The notes below the pieces were generated by a model. The model saw nothing but the letters and a program-made list of their open reading frames with translations, was not told where the DNA came from and ran no database searches. A stretch of DNA of 64,000 bases from positions 1 to 64,000 of the forward strand of contig NW_026110855.1 of NCBI RefSeq assembly GCF_024679095.1. The letters are read 5' to 3'. Made by a program: the position numbers and the translations under genes. Below are positions 23,318 to 35,704 of this stretch, one piece after another; position 1 is the stretch's first letter; every line of letters starts with the position of its first letter. The stretch is from Eriocheir sinensis. Taxonomy: Eukaryota > Arthropoda > Malacostraca > Decapoda > Varunidae.

Positions 23318-26160
23318 TTCATTACATAAGAAAATAAGAACATAGAAATACAGGGAGACTGGAAGAGGACGAGTGGCCTACACAGGGCAGCCCCACAACC
23401 CCCCCTAATACCCACGATGGGTGAGGTGTAGTTTATTCCAGTGATCGACGACTCTGTTATTGAAAAAAACTTCTGCGCACCAATGTGTTACATCGATTTC
23501 CCTTTAACTTCATACCGTTGCTGCGTGTTCCTGTGTTGGTGTCTCTCTGAAATAGACTATCTGGGTTAATGTTGTCGAATCCATTAAGGATTTTGAACAC
23601 TTCAGTTAAGTCTCCTCTTATCCTTCGCTTTTTTAGAGAAAACATATCTAAACGCTGTACACGCTCGTCATATGGCAAGTTTCGGTGCGCTGGAATTTGT
23701 TCGGTTGCTCGTCGCTGTATCTTTTTCTAGCAAAACTTGATCTTTGACGTTCGGTGACCAGAGCTGAACGGCGTATTCTAGGTGTGGTCTTACAAATGCT
23801 AAATATAATCTCTTCATAAGTTCGGGTGATTTATAATCAAAGTTTCTTGAGATGAATCCCAACATCATATTGGCTTTTTTACTCGCTGCAGAACATTGAT
23901 CACTCATTTTAAGAGTGTTACTGATAATGACACCAAGATCTTTTTCTTGTTTTACTTCGCTGAGCTCATGTCCTTGAATCTGATATTTAAAGTTAGGATT
24001 TTTTTTCACCTATGTGCATTACTTTACATTTATCTACGTTAAAACTCATTTGCCATTTGTCGCTCCAGTCTTATTAAGTCTGATTGAATGTTCTCGCAAC
24101 TTTGACTGATCATTACCGTACCTCCTAATTTGGTATCATCGGCGAATTTGGCTACTTTTGATAGGATATCAGTTTATAAGTCGTTCACGTAAATTATGAA
24201 TAATGTTGGCCCCAGGACCGAACCTTGGGGCACGCCACTGGTGACGGGCTGCAAATCCGATGCTCCACCATTAAGAACTACACGTTGTTTTCTGTCGGTG
24301 AGCCAGTCATGAATCCACGCACATAGATGGTCGTTAATACCGTGGGAACGCAGTTTTGAAATAAGCCTAGCGTGAGGAACTTTATCAAACGCTTTCTGAA
24401 AATGTAGGTAAATTACGTCATATGGGCTTCGGGCGTCCCAGCATGTATAAACATCGTTGAAAAAGGTTAATAGGTTGGTAAGGCAAGACCGATTACTACG
24501 AAGTCCATGCTGACTATCAGTTATCAATTCATTTGTTTCAAGGAAAGTGATCATTTTATCCCTGATTATTTTTTCGAATAGTTTAATTAGGACAGACGTA
24601 AGGCTGATAGGACGATAATTACTGACTTGTTTTTAGTCTCCCTTTTTTTTTAAATCGGGGTAATATTGGCCTTTTTTCCACTCGAGAGGCACACTGGCCT
24701 GTGCTAATGACTTGTTGCATATTAATGTTTTGGGTAATTCTAGCTGTTGACTACATTCTCTTAACACGCGAGGAGATAAATTATCGGGGCCCGGAGATTT
24801 ATTTGGATCTATTTTCTGCAGGTACGCACGCACTTCGCTGATATTAATTTCAGTCAATGCAAGCTTATGTTCTTCAGGGCCTTGAAAATTTTTCTTCGGG
24901 GCTGGAATTGATGTCATGTTCTCTATTGTAAATACGCTACTAAAGGTTGAATTTAGGACCGACGCCATGTCTTTATCATCACTAATCGTATTGCCACTTA
25001 ATAGTAGTTGGCCGATGTTATTATTATTATTTTTTGTTTGTTTCTTATGTAACTGAAAGCCTAGGATTTGTCTTGGCATCAAGTGATATTTTCATCTCAT
25101 ATTCGTGTTTCTGTTTTCTGATTTTCCTTTCGCACTCTCTCTTGACATTGATGTAATTAGTATGATCTTGTGAATTATGTGTCAGTTTATATTTCTTATA
25201 AGGTTTTCTTTTTTCGACGATGATTTTTTGTAGCTAATTATTCATTCATAACGGTTTTTGATTATCAGTCCTTCGTGGCTTGAGTAAAATGAATCGAAAA
25301 ACGCTCGCTGTGATTCGTGCAGTAAAACGATTATACATTTCTTGAACGGTGACGTTGCTGAGCAAATGATTCCAATTTACTGAAGCCAGTTCTCTTTTTA
25401 CGAAGGTAAAATTTGCTTTACTATAACTAGGTATTAAGAGTGAGTTTGCTCGTGCTTTTGTTTCAATATTCAAAGCATATACTATTATGTTGTGGTCACT
25501 GCTTGCAAATTGCTCGCCTACCTCACAGGCAGTTATGAGATGACTATCGGTCGCGAAGATTAAATCAAGAATATTATTTCCGCGTGTCGGCATGGTAACT
25601 GTTTGATTAGGAAATGAATTTTGTGCAAAGTTAATTAATATCTCTCCTTCTCTGTCGCCAGAAAGTGCATTCCAGTTAACGGAGGGGTTACTGAAGTCAC
25701 CGCAAATTATTGCATTTTTATTTCTGATAACTATTTATCTCTGCGTAGAGATTTCCATCAATATCTTCATTTGATATAGGAGGTCGGTAAATTACGCCCA
25801 GAACATACTTTTAATTATTGATCGTTACTTGTACATACAATGAATCATAAGCCTCTGTTTTGGCTATGTTTATCTGAATGACTTCTAAATTATTTTTCGC
25901 ATATATTATTACACCTCCTCCTTTTTTGTGTAGACGACATTTAGCAAACGCATTGTAACCATTTAGAGCTACTTCACCTAAGTGATGTTTATCGCGCATA
26001 TTCAGCCATGTTTCCGTGATCTAAATGAAGTCAGGTTTTTCAGTAATTGCATGTATTATCAAGTGGCTACGCTTCTGAATGATGCTACGGGCATTTACAT
26101 AAAAGATGTTTAATTTATTTGTCGACTGTGCGCCATCTATTAACTGTCGTTTCATTGAAA
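23318..26160 (-). pseudogene. CR1-like retrotransposon, minus strand
   Basis: Reads from the endonuclease at the high-coordinate end (VNARSIIQKRSHL near 26100; KKGGGVIIYAKNNLEV near 25890), through SSDHNIIVYALNI (25500), RT blocks DPNKSPGPDNLSPRVL (24790), [20 protein letters not shown] (24500), [18 protein letters not shown] (24390) and [20 protein letters not shown] (24200), the post-RT block KQEKDLGVIISNTLK (23940), RPHLEYAVQLWSP (23770) and RRIRGDLTEVFKILNG (23600). Frame breaks and stops recur throughout, and an extra stretch of N codons at 25020-25040 reflects an ATT run. The 3' end (23320-23440) finishes in TTCTTATTTTCTTATG, like CR1 octamer tails. It is a different subfamily from copies A/B. 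The 5' edge meets a plus-strand fragment of a third family near 26165. Confidence 0.9.
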
Positions 26161-26164
26161 TAGC

Positions 26165-26345
26165 TGGAATAGCGCGTCAGACCTGATCGGTAGAGTAATT
26201 GAGTCGGATCAGGACGCTAGTATTCTCCAGGATGAACTAAACAGATTGTTTGACTGGGCGGATAAATGGCAGATGGAGTTCAATGTAGGGAAGTGCAGTA
26301 TTCTCAGTGTAGGTAGCAACAACCCCTCACATAACTATTACTTAA
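26165..26345 (+). pseudogene. CR1-like (third family) fragment
   Basis: Matches 34740-34900: ATCGGTAGAGTAATTGAGTC, GACGCTAGTATTCTCCA, GATAAATGGCAGATGGAGTT. In this copy the frame through DWADKWQMEFNVGKC is intact, whereas the longer copy is broken there. It is followed by an (AATC)n run near 26382-26412. Confidence 0.85.
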
Positions 26346-26411
26346 AGACAATGTGTAAAATATTATATGTAACAACCTTGAGGTAAATAAATCAATCAAT
26401 CAATCAAATCA

Positions 26412-26434
26412 ATCTCTCTCTCTCTCTCTGTGTG

Positions 26435-26466
<32 letters not shown>

Positions 26467-26680
26467 TATATATGTATTTATGTATGTATATATGAATGTA
26501 GTTTGTGTGTGTGTGTGTGTGTGTGTGGTGGGTGGGTGGGTGGGTGGGGTGTAGGTGGGTGGATGGGTGTGGGTCTGGGTGGATGGGTGTGGGTGTGGGT
26601 GGGTGGGTGTGGGTAATGGGTATGGGTGGGTGGGTGTGGGTTATGGGGGTGGGTGGGGGGGGTTAATGGGTGTGGGTGGG
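26412..26680. repeat. (CT)n, (TATG)n, (GT)n and GGGTGT microsatellite cluster
   Basis: (CT)n at 26412-26430, TATG tetramers at 26435-26475, (GT)n at 26504-26528 and a GGGTGT/GGGTGGGT tract to 26680. The GGGTGT part matches the tract at 32185-32415 on the far side of the nested retroelements. Confidence 0.9.
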
Positions 26681-28459
26681 TTTTTATTTTTATTTTACAA
26701 CAAAGGAGGCAGTTCAAGGGCACAAAAAATGGAGACGATAATAAAAATAAAAAACGCTACTCGCTGCTCCTAAAAAAAGAATCATAAGAGGTGGCCGAAA
26801 GAGAGATCAATTTCGGGAGGGAGAGGTGTCCTGATACCCTTCTCTTGAAAGAGTTCAAGTCGTAGGCAGGAGGAAATACAGATGAAGGAAGATTGTTCTA
26901 GAGTTTACCAGGGTGAGGGATGAAAGAGTGAAGATGCTGGTTAACTCTTGCATAAGGGGTTTGGACAGTATAGGGATGAGCATGAATAGAAAGTCGTGCA
27001 GGGCGGCGGGAGGAAGGGAGGCATGCAGTTAGCAAGTTCAGAAGAGCAGTCAGCGTGGGAATATCGATAGAAGATAGAAAGAGAGGCAACATCGCGACGG
27101 AATTTAAGAGATAGGAGACTATCAGTAGGAGGAGGACAGCTGATGAGACGAAGAGCCTTAGACTCCACTCTGTCGAGAAGAGCTGTGTGAGTGGAGCCCC
27201 CCACACGTGAGATGCATACTCCATACAAAGGTGGACAAGGCCCCTGTATATGGATAGCAACTGCGCGGGGGAGAAGAACTGGCGGAGACGATACAGAACG
27301 CCCAATCTCGAGGAAGCTGATTTACCGAGAGAGATGTGAAGATTCCAGTAGGGAATTTGAGTAAAGGATAGACCGAGGGTGTTTAGTGTTGAAGAAGGTG
27401 ATAGCTGAGTGTTGTCTAAGAATAGGGGATAGGTGTTTGGAAGATTGTGTCGAGTTGATAGGTGTAAAAATTGAGTTTTTGAGGCATTGAAGGACACAAG
27501 GTTCCTTCTGCCTCAATCGGAAATGATAGCAAGGTCTGAGGTTAAGCGTTCTGCAGCCTCCAGTCTGTAGTCGTGTACTTCCTGTTGTAATGGTCTTCTA
27601 TTGAAAGAAGTTGAATAATGCACGGTGGAGTCGTCGGCGTATGAGTGGACAGGACAGTTTGTTACGGGAAGAAGATCACTGATGAATAACAGGAAGAGAG
27701 AGGGTGATAGGACAGAGCCCTGTGGAACACTACTGTTGATAGGCTTAGGGAAGACCAGTGACCGTCTACCACAGCGGAGGTAGAACGGCCGGAAAGGAAA
27801 CTGGAGATAAAGGAACAGCGAGAGGGATAGAATCCGAAAGAGGGCAGTTTAGAAAGCAAAGACTTGTGCCAGACTCTATCGAAGGCTTTCGATTTGTCTA
27901 GCGCAACAGAGAAAGTATCACCCAAACGGCAGAGAGAGGATGACCAGGAGTCAGTTAAGAGAGCAAGAAGATCGCCAGTAGAACGCCCCCTGCGGAACCC
28001 ATACTGGCGATCAGATAGAAGGTTAGAAGTGGAAAGGTGCTTTTGAATCTTCTGGTTAAGGATTGATTCAAAAGCTTTAGATAGACAGGAAAGTAAAGCT
28101 ATAGGGCGGTAGTTTAAGGGATTGGAACGGTCACCCTTCTTAGGCACAGGCTGTACAAAGGCATACTTCTAGCAGGAAGGAAAGGTAGATGTTGATAGGC
28201 AGAGACGAAAGAGTTTGACCAAGCAGGGTGTCAGCACGGAACCACAGTTTTTAAATACAATAAGAGGCATTCCATCAGGTCCATAAGCCTTCTGAGAGTT
28301 TTGGCAAGAGAGGGCATAGAAAACATCATTTGGAAGAATCTTAATAACAATCATAAAGGAGTCAGAGGGGGGATGGGTAGGAGGAATATGCCCAGAATCG
28401 TCCAAGGTGGAGTTCCTACGGAAAGTCTGAGCGAAGGGTTCAGCCTTAGAGACAGATGA
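26681..28459 (-). pseudogene. Jockey-like retrotransposon, 3' segment of outer minus copy
   Basis: Minus-strand element reading from SKAEPFAQTF (28440) through QKAYGPDGMPLIVFKNCGS, VPKKGDRSNPLNYRPIALLS, SDRQYGFRRGRSTGDLLALL, VALDKSKAFDRVWHKSLL (28170-27840) to SFNASKTQFLHLSTRHN and LGVLYRLRQFFSPAQLL (27490-27250) and AYDLNSFKR-type C-terminus (about 26870). The 3' untranslated part ends in TTGTAAAATAAAAATAAAAA at about 26681. Frameshifts are present, and the SGVPQGS block is altered (27720). Its missing upstream part is found at 31761-32180: the plus-strand element at 28460-31760 is inserted between. Confidence 0.9.
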
Positions 28460-31400
28460 CTTGGCTGGAGTAGGTAGGAAGACACCTACCGAATGGGCGG
28501 AAGCCACTTCCGGTGAGGTAGATATGGGAGGTGAGAAGGGAGCTGAAGCCCTCCAAAGACCCTTCCCATGTCCTCATTAACCGTTTCCTTATTGTCTCAC
28601 CAACACCAGAGAGTAGTTCAGCATGATCTCTAAAGACAGATCCTCTCTCTATCCACACCACACTACATTCACACAACATTTACACCTTTTCCCAAAATTC
28701 AAATTTCAAAAAGTCGCACTTACATCAAGCCTCGGAGTCCCTTCCTGGAAGGGGGGGGGGGACCACAAAATCCCCCAGGGAGGACTCCCCTTCTGGCTGC
28801 CGACCCGAGAGGTATCTTGTTAACTCCTCGAACCTCTTTCTTCTCAATTTCTGCAACATTCGCGGTCTTCGTTCTAATTTTCATTCTGTGGAACATTATC
28901 TCCTCCTCTAAACTTCACCTTCTCTTCCTTACCGAAACACAGGTTTCTGAGGGAACTTGCAGCAATCTCTACTCTGCTCCCTCCTACTATCTCTATCCTA
29001 AATTTCAATCCAGAGCTGGATGTTGCTCCTACGTGCGCAACGACATCACTTGCTCTCGTGCCCACAACCTTGACTCTTCTGAATTTTCTACCATCTGGCT
29101 AAGACTTCATTGTCATTCTATTGCTAAATACATCAGTGCTGTTTATCTCTCACCTAACTCTACTAACTATGTAAAATTCTTTGACTATTTGAACTCTAAA
29201 GTGGAGCACATCTTGACCCACTCTCCCTTCGCTGAAATCTCCATCCTAGGAGATTTCAATGTTCACCACCAGCTTTGGCTTTCATCCTGGTGAACAAGCC
29301 TACAACTTTGCTATCCTCAACGACCTAGAGCAGTTGGTCCAGCACCCTACACGTATTCCCGACCGTCTTGGAGACCGGCCCAACATTCTAGACCTCTTCC
29401 ATACCTTTAACCCTTCTGCTTATTATGTCAAACTGTTCTCTCCATTGGACTCCTCCGATCACAATCTTATTTCTGCATCCTGTCCTATCGCTCCTGTACA
29501 TCCTCTGGACCCACCGAAGAGGCGATGCATCTGGCATTTTGCTTCACCCCGGTGGGACGACCTGAGGATGTACTTTTCCGATTTCCCGTGGAATGATTAT
29601 TGCTACCAGGATAGAGACCCATCTGTGTGTGCTCAGCGCATCACAGAGCTGATTGGCTCTGGAATGGAGGCATACATTCCTCGTTCTTCTTCTACTCCTC
29701 ACACTAAAAAGCCTTGGTTTAATCACGCTTGTTCTCGTGCTGTCAATGATAGAGAGGCAGCTCACAAAAGGTATCAGAGCCTTCAAACTAATGCTAATTA
29801 TGAAATTTACATTTATGCCCGGAATCGTGCCAAATCTATTATCCGACTAACCAAAAACTCTTTTATTAATAGAAAATGCCAAAACCTTGCTTTCTCTAAC
29901 TCTTCCCGTGACTTCTGGCATCTAGTAAAAAATATCTCCAACCTCACTTCTTCATCTTTCCCTCCACTCCTCAGTCCTGACGGCAACACTGCCGTCTCAT
30001 CTATCTCTAAGGCTGAACTCTTCTCTCAAACTTTTTTTCCAAAAACTCCACTCTGGACGATTCTGGGCATATTCCTCCTACTCATCCCCCCTCTGACTCC
30101 TTTATGCCTGTTATAAAGATTCTTCGAAATGATGTTTTCTATGCCCTCTCTGGCCTCAATCCTCAGAAGGATTATGGACCTGATGGAGTGCCTCTTATTG
30201 TCCTTAAAAACTGTGCTTCCGTGCTGACACCCTGCCTGGTCAAACTCGTCTCTGCCTATCAACATCTACCTTTTCTTCCTGCTGCATGTATGCCTTTGTA
30301 CAGCCTGTGCCTAAGAAGGGTGACCGTTCCAATCCCTATAGTCCTATAGCTTTATTGTCCTGTCTATCTAAAGCTTTTGAATCAATCCTTAACCGAAAGA
30401 TTCAAAAGCACCTTTCCAATTCTAACCTTCTATCTGATCGCCAGTATGGGTTCCGCAAGGGGCGTTCTACTGGCGATCTTCTTGCTCTCTTAACTGACTC
30501 CTGGTCATCCTCTCTTAGCCGTTTCGGTGAAACTTTCTCTGTTGCGCTAGACATATCGAAAGCCTTCGATAGCGTATGGCACAAGTTTTTGCTCTCTAAA
30601 CGGTCCTCTTTCGGATTATATCCCTCTCTCTGCTCCTTTATCTCCAGTTTCCTTTCCGGCCGTTCTATCTCCGCGGTGGTAGACGGTCACTGTTCTTCCC
30701 CTAAACCTACCAACAGTGGTGTCCCACAGGGTTCTGTCCTATTTCCCACTCTCTTTCTTTTGTTCATTGATGATCTTCTTTCCAAAACGAACTGTCCTAT
30801 ACATTCCTATGCCGATGATTCCACTCTGCATTACTCAACTTCTTTTAATAGAAGACCCACCCCACAGGAGCTTAACGACTCAAGGCTGGAGGCTGCAGAA
30901 CGCTGAGCCTCAGCCCTTACTATTATTTCCGATAGGGACAAGAGGAACCTGGTGTCCTTCAAAGCCTCAAAAACACAGTTTCTCCACCTATCCACTCGAC
31001 ACAATCTTCCAAACAAATATCCCCTATTCTTTGACAACACCCAGCTATCACCTTCCTCAACACTAAACATCCTCGCTATATCCTTAACTCAAAATCTCAA
31101 CTGGAAACTTCATATCTCATCTCTTACTAAATCAGTTTCCTCGAGGCTGGGCGTTCTGTACCGTCTCCACCAGTTCTTCTCCTCCCCACAGTTGCTGTCC
31201 ATTTACAGGGGCCTTGTCCGCCCTCGTATGGAGTATGCATCTCATGTGTGTAGGGGGGGGTCCACTCACACAGCTCTCCTTGACAGAGTGGAATCAAGGC
31301 TCTTCGTCTCATCAGCTCTCCTCCTCATACTGATAGTCTTCTACCTCTCAAATTCCGCCGCCATGTTGCTTCTCTTTCTATCTTCTATCGATATTTTCAT

Positions 31401-31760
31401 GCTGACTGCTCTTCTGAACTTGCTAACTGCATGCCTCCCCTCCTCCCGCGGCCCCGCTACCCAAGACTTTCTACTCATGCTCATCCCTATACTGTCCAAA
31501 CCCCTTATGCAAGAGTTAACCAGCATCTTCACTCTTTCATCCCTCACGCTGGTAAACTCTGGAACAATCTTCCTTCATCTGTATTTCCTCCTGCCTATGA
31601 CTTGAACTCTTTCAAGAGGAGGGTATCAGGACACCTCTCCTTCCGAAATTGACCTCTGATTTTGAACACTCCTTTAACCTCTGTTCGGGAGCAGGTAGTG
31701 GGCCTCTTTTTATTTTTTCACTACGCCCTTGAACTGTATCCGTAGCTGTAAAAAAAAAAA
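28460..31760 (+). pseudogene. Jockey-like non-LTR retrotransposon, near full-length
   Basis: A 3.3-kb element from a 5' UTR hairpin (GTAGGTAGGAAGACACCTAC, 28470-28489) to an A tail at 31749-31760. ATGA at 28456-28459 and 31761-31764 is the apparent target duplication. It has an endonuclease (LLFLTETQVSE near 28920; [11 protein letters not shown] near 29240; [14 protein letters not shown] near 29450), a linker ([20 protein letters not shown]), RT blocks [71 protein letters not shown] and the active site HSYADDSTLHYS (about 30810), then SFKASKTQFLHLSTRHN and AYDLNSFKRRVSGHLSF (stop near 31651). Frame breaks near 29285, 30040, 30290, 30905 and 31240-31280 make it inactive. CR1 versus Jockey clade placement is by eye only. 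Confidence 0.9.
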
Positions 31761-32180
31761 ATGAGACGGCAGTGCTGCCGTCAGGGTTAAGGAGAGGAGG
31801 GAAAGAGGAAGATGTGAAATTGAAGATATTTTTGGCTAGATGTAAGAAGTCACGGAAAGAATTAGAAGAAGCAAGGTGTTGACATTTTCTATTCATAAAA
31901 GAAGTTTTGGTAAATCGGAGAATGGATTTGTCACGATTCCGGGCTGAAATGTAAAGGTCATAGTTAACGGGAGTTCGAAGGCTCTGGAACCTTTTGTGAG
32001 CTGCCTCTATCTTTAATAGCATGAGAACAAGCATGATTAAACTAAGGCTATTTAGCATGAGGAGTAGAGAAAGAACGTGGAATGTATGCCTCCATTCCAG
32101 AAACATCACCTCTGTGATGCGCTGGGCACACACAGAGGGGTCTCTCTCCTGGAAGCAGTAACCATTCCATGGGAAATCGG
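31761..32180 (-). pseudogene. Jockey-like retrotransposon, 5' segment of outer minus copy
   Basis: Minus-strand endonuclease/RT linker: SVCAQRITE near 32130, then [37 protein letters not shown] ending at about 31765. The next element residues (SVSKAEPFAQTF) lie at 28450, beyond the inserted plus-strand element, so this is the detached upstream part of the copy at 26681-28459. The element is 5'-truncated near 32180, where it meets the GGGTGT microsatellite. Confidence 0.88.
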
Positions 32181-32184
32181 GTGA

Positions 32185-32415
32185 GGGTTATGGGTGTGGG
32201 TGTGGGTGTGGGTGGGTTATGGGTGTAGGTGGATGGGTGTGGGTTATGGGTGTGGGTTTGTGGGTGGGTGTGGGTGGGTGTGTGGGTGGGTTATGGGTGG
32301 GTTTGTGGGTGGGTGTGGTGGGTTATGGGTGTGGGTTTGTGGGTGGGTATGGGTGGGTGTGGGGTTTGTGGGTGGATGTGGGTGGGTATGGGTGTAGGTG
32401 TGTGTGGGTGTGGGG
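32185..32415. repeat. GGGTGT/GGGTTATGGGTGT microsatellite
   Basis: Degenerate GGGTGT, GGGTGGGT and GGGTTATGGGTG repeats, G-run rich on the plus strand. It is the continuation of the tract at 26529-26680, split by the outer retroelement. Confidence 0.9.
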
Positions 32416-32526
32416 ACTACTAAATATTACTTTAATAATGTTCACATACAAAACAGGTTTACATGAAAACGAGATGCTGGAGTGCACATACATTTTACGT
32501 ATATAAACATGGAGCCAGAGAGAGTG

Positions 32527-33710
<1,184 letters not shown>

Positions 33711-33714
33711 AGGG

Positions 33715-35635
33715 GCCGGTACGTCGAACTATCTAGATTAGTTAAGAAAAACACCAGGATAGCAAAAAGGAACTATGAGATCAAAGTAGCAAATGAGGCG
33801 AAAAGTAATCCTAAGGGCTTCTTTCAGATGTATAGAACAAAAACACGGGAGAAAATTGGACCGCTGAAAACAAACACAGGGGAGCTAGTAGAAAATTACG
33901 AAAATATGAGCACATTGTTGAGCGACTACTTCCTTTCAGTATTCACACAGGAGGATCGAGCGACTATACCGGAAAGAGTTCAGGTGTACGAGGGCGGGGA
34001 TGGCGATAAATTGAGGGATATAATCATTACCAGGCAAGTAGCTCAGGATGAGATAGATAAGCTTAAGAAGAACAAGTCGCCAGGTCCTGACGGGATATTT
34101 CCGAGGGTATTAAAGGAATTAAGCGATATACTCAGTAACCCACTAACCGACATCTTTAAGATGTCGGTAAATACTGGCTATGTGCCGAGCCTATGGAAAG
34201 TAGCTAATCTGACGCCGATTTTTAAAAAGGGGGACAGGTCAGTTGCTTCAAACTATCGCCCAATTAGCTTAACATCGGTTATAGGCAAGATGCTGGAGTC
34301 CATAATAGCCAGGAACATTCGGGAGCATCTAGAGAAACATAGCTTAATTCACGACTCGCAGCATGGGTTCACAAAAGGTAGGTCATGCCTCACCAATCTC
34401 TTGTCCTTCTACAATAAAGTATTTGAGGCGGTTGACAGAGAAGAAAATTATGATGTATTCTATCTTGATTTTAGTAAAGCGTTTGACAAAGTTCCTCACC
34501 AACGACTGTTGCTTAAATTACAGGCTCACGGAGTAGAGGGTAAAGTTTTGAGCTGGGTCAAGGCGTGGCTTAGCAATAGGAAGCAAAGAGTGCAAATCAA
34601 TGGTAAAAGATCTGACTGGGGATGTGTTACGAGTGGGGTCCCACAAGGTTCGGTATTAGGTCCACTTTTGTTTATTATTTATATCAATGACTTAGATACA
34701 GGAATTAGTAGTGATGTTAGTAAATTTGCAGATGATACCAAGATCGGTAGAGTAATCGAGTCGGATCAGGACGCTAGTATTCTCCAAGGTGAACTCAACA
34801 GATTGTATGATCATGGATAAATGGCAGATGGAGTTCAATGTAGGGAAGTGCAGTATTCTGAGTGTAGGTAGGAACAACCCTCACATAACTATTGCTTAAA
34901 TGACACTCTCATAAGTAGGTCTGGGTGCGAGAGGATTTAGGGTCTTAGTGAGCTCTGATCTCCGTCCAAGGGCACAATGCATTAAAGCTAGAAATCAAGC
35001 TAATAGGGTACTGGGATTTATTTCAAGGAGCGTAAGCAACAGAAGCCCCGAAGGCTTCCTCAAACTATATTTAGCATTAGTTAGACCTCATCTTGACTAT
35101 GCGGTTCAGTTCTGGTCACCTTACTATAGAATGGATATCAAAATGTTAGAATCGGTGCAGAGGAGGATGACTAAGATGATTCAGGGGTTGAGAAACTTGC
35201 CATACCAGGGAAGACTCAAACATTTAAACTTGCATTCTCTAGAAAGGCGAAGAGTACGTGGAGACATGATCGAGGTTTATAAATGGATGAAGGGCTTTAA
35301 TAAGGGAGACATTCATAAGGTTTTGTTGGTAAGAGAGCCGGGAAGGACACGAAGTAATGGGTTTAAACTGGATAAATTCAGATTCAACAGGGACATAGGC
35401 AAAAATTGGTTTACTAACAGGGTGGTGGATGAGTGGAATAGGCTTAGCAGTCATGTGGTGAGTGCCAATACAATTGTCACATTCAAAAATAGACTAGATA
35501 AATTCATGGACAGCGATATTAGGTGGGGTTAGATACACGGGAGCTTAGGGTCAAAGGAGCTGCCTCGTACAGGCCTACCGGCCTCTTGTAGACTCCTGCG
35601 TTCTTATGTTCTTATGTTCTTTTTTCTGATGTTCT
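33715..35635 (+). pseudogene. CR1-like retrotransposon, third family
   Basis: 5'-truncated at the endonuclease/RT linker (RLVKKNTRIAKRNYEIKVA). A single long frame runs through [128 protein letters not shown] and FADDTKIGRVI, with the F-A-D-D active site near 34725. A frameshift near 34808 and a stop near 34898 separate it from the C-terminal frame 34948-35532 (DLRPRAQCIKARNQANRV, RPHLDYAVQFWSPYYRMD, EWNRLSSHVVSANTIVTF). The element ends in GTTCTTATGTTCTTATGTTC (about 35600-35623), the octamer tail typical of CR1. It is the best-preserved RT in the window, with only one or two lesions. Confidence 0.93.
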
Positions 35636-35704
35636 TTTAGTGTATTTTCCCTATATTCGATGTTTGTTTCATCTGCAATATCCCCTTCGTGGAGTTGTTC
35701 TGTA

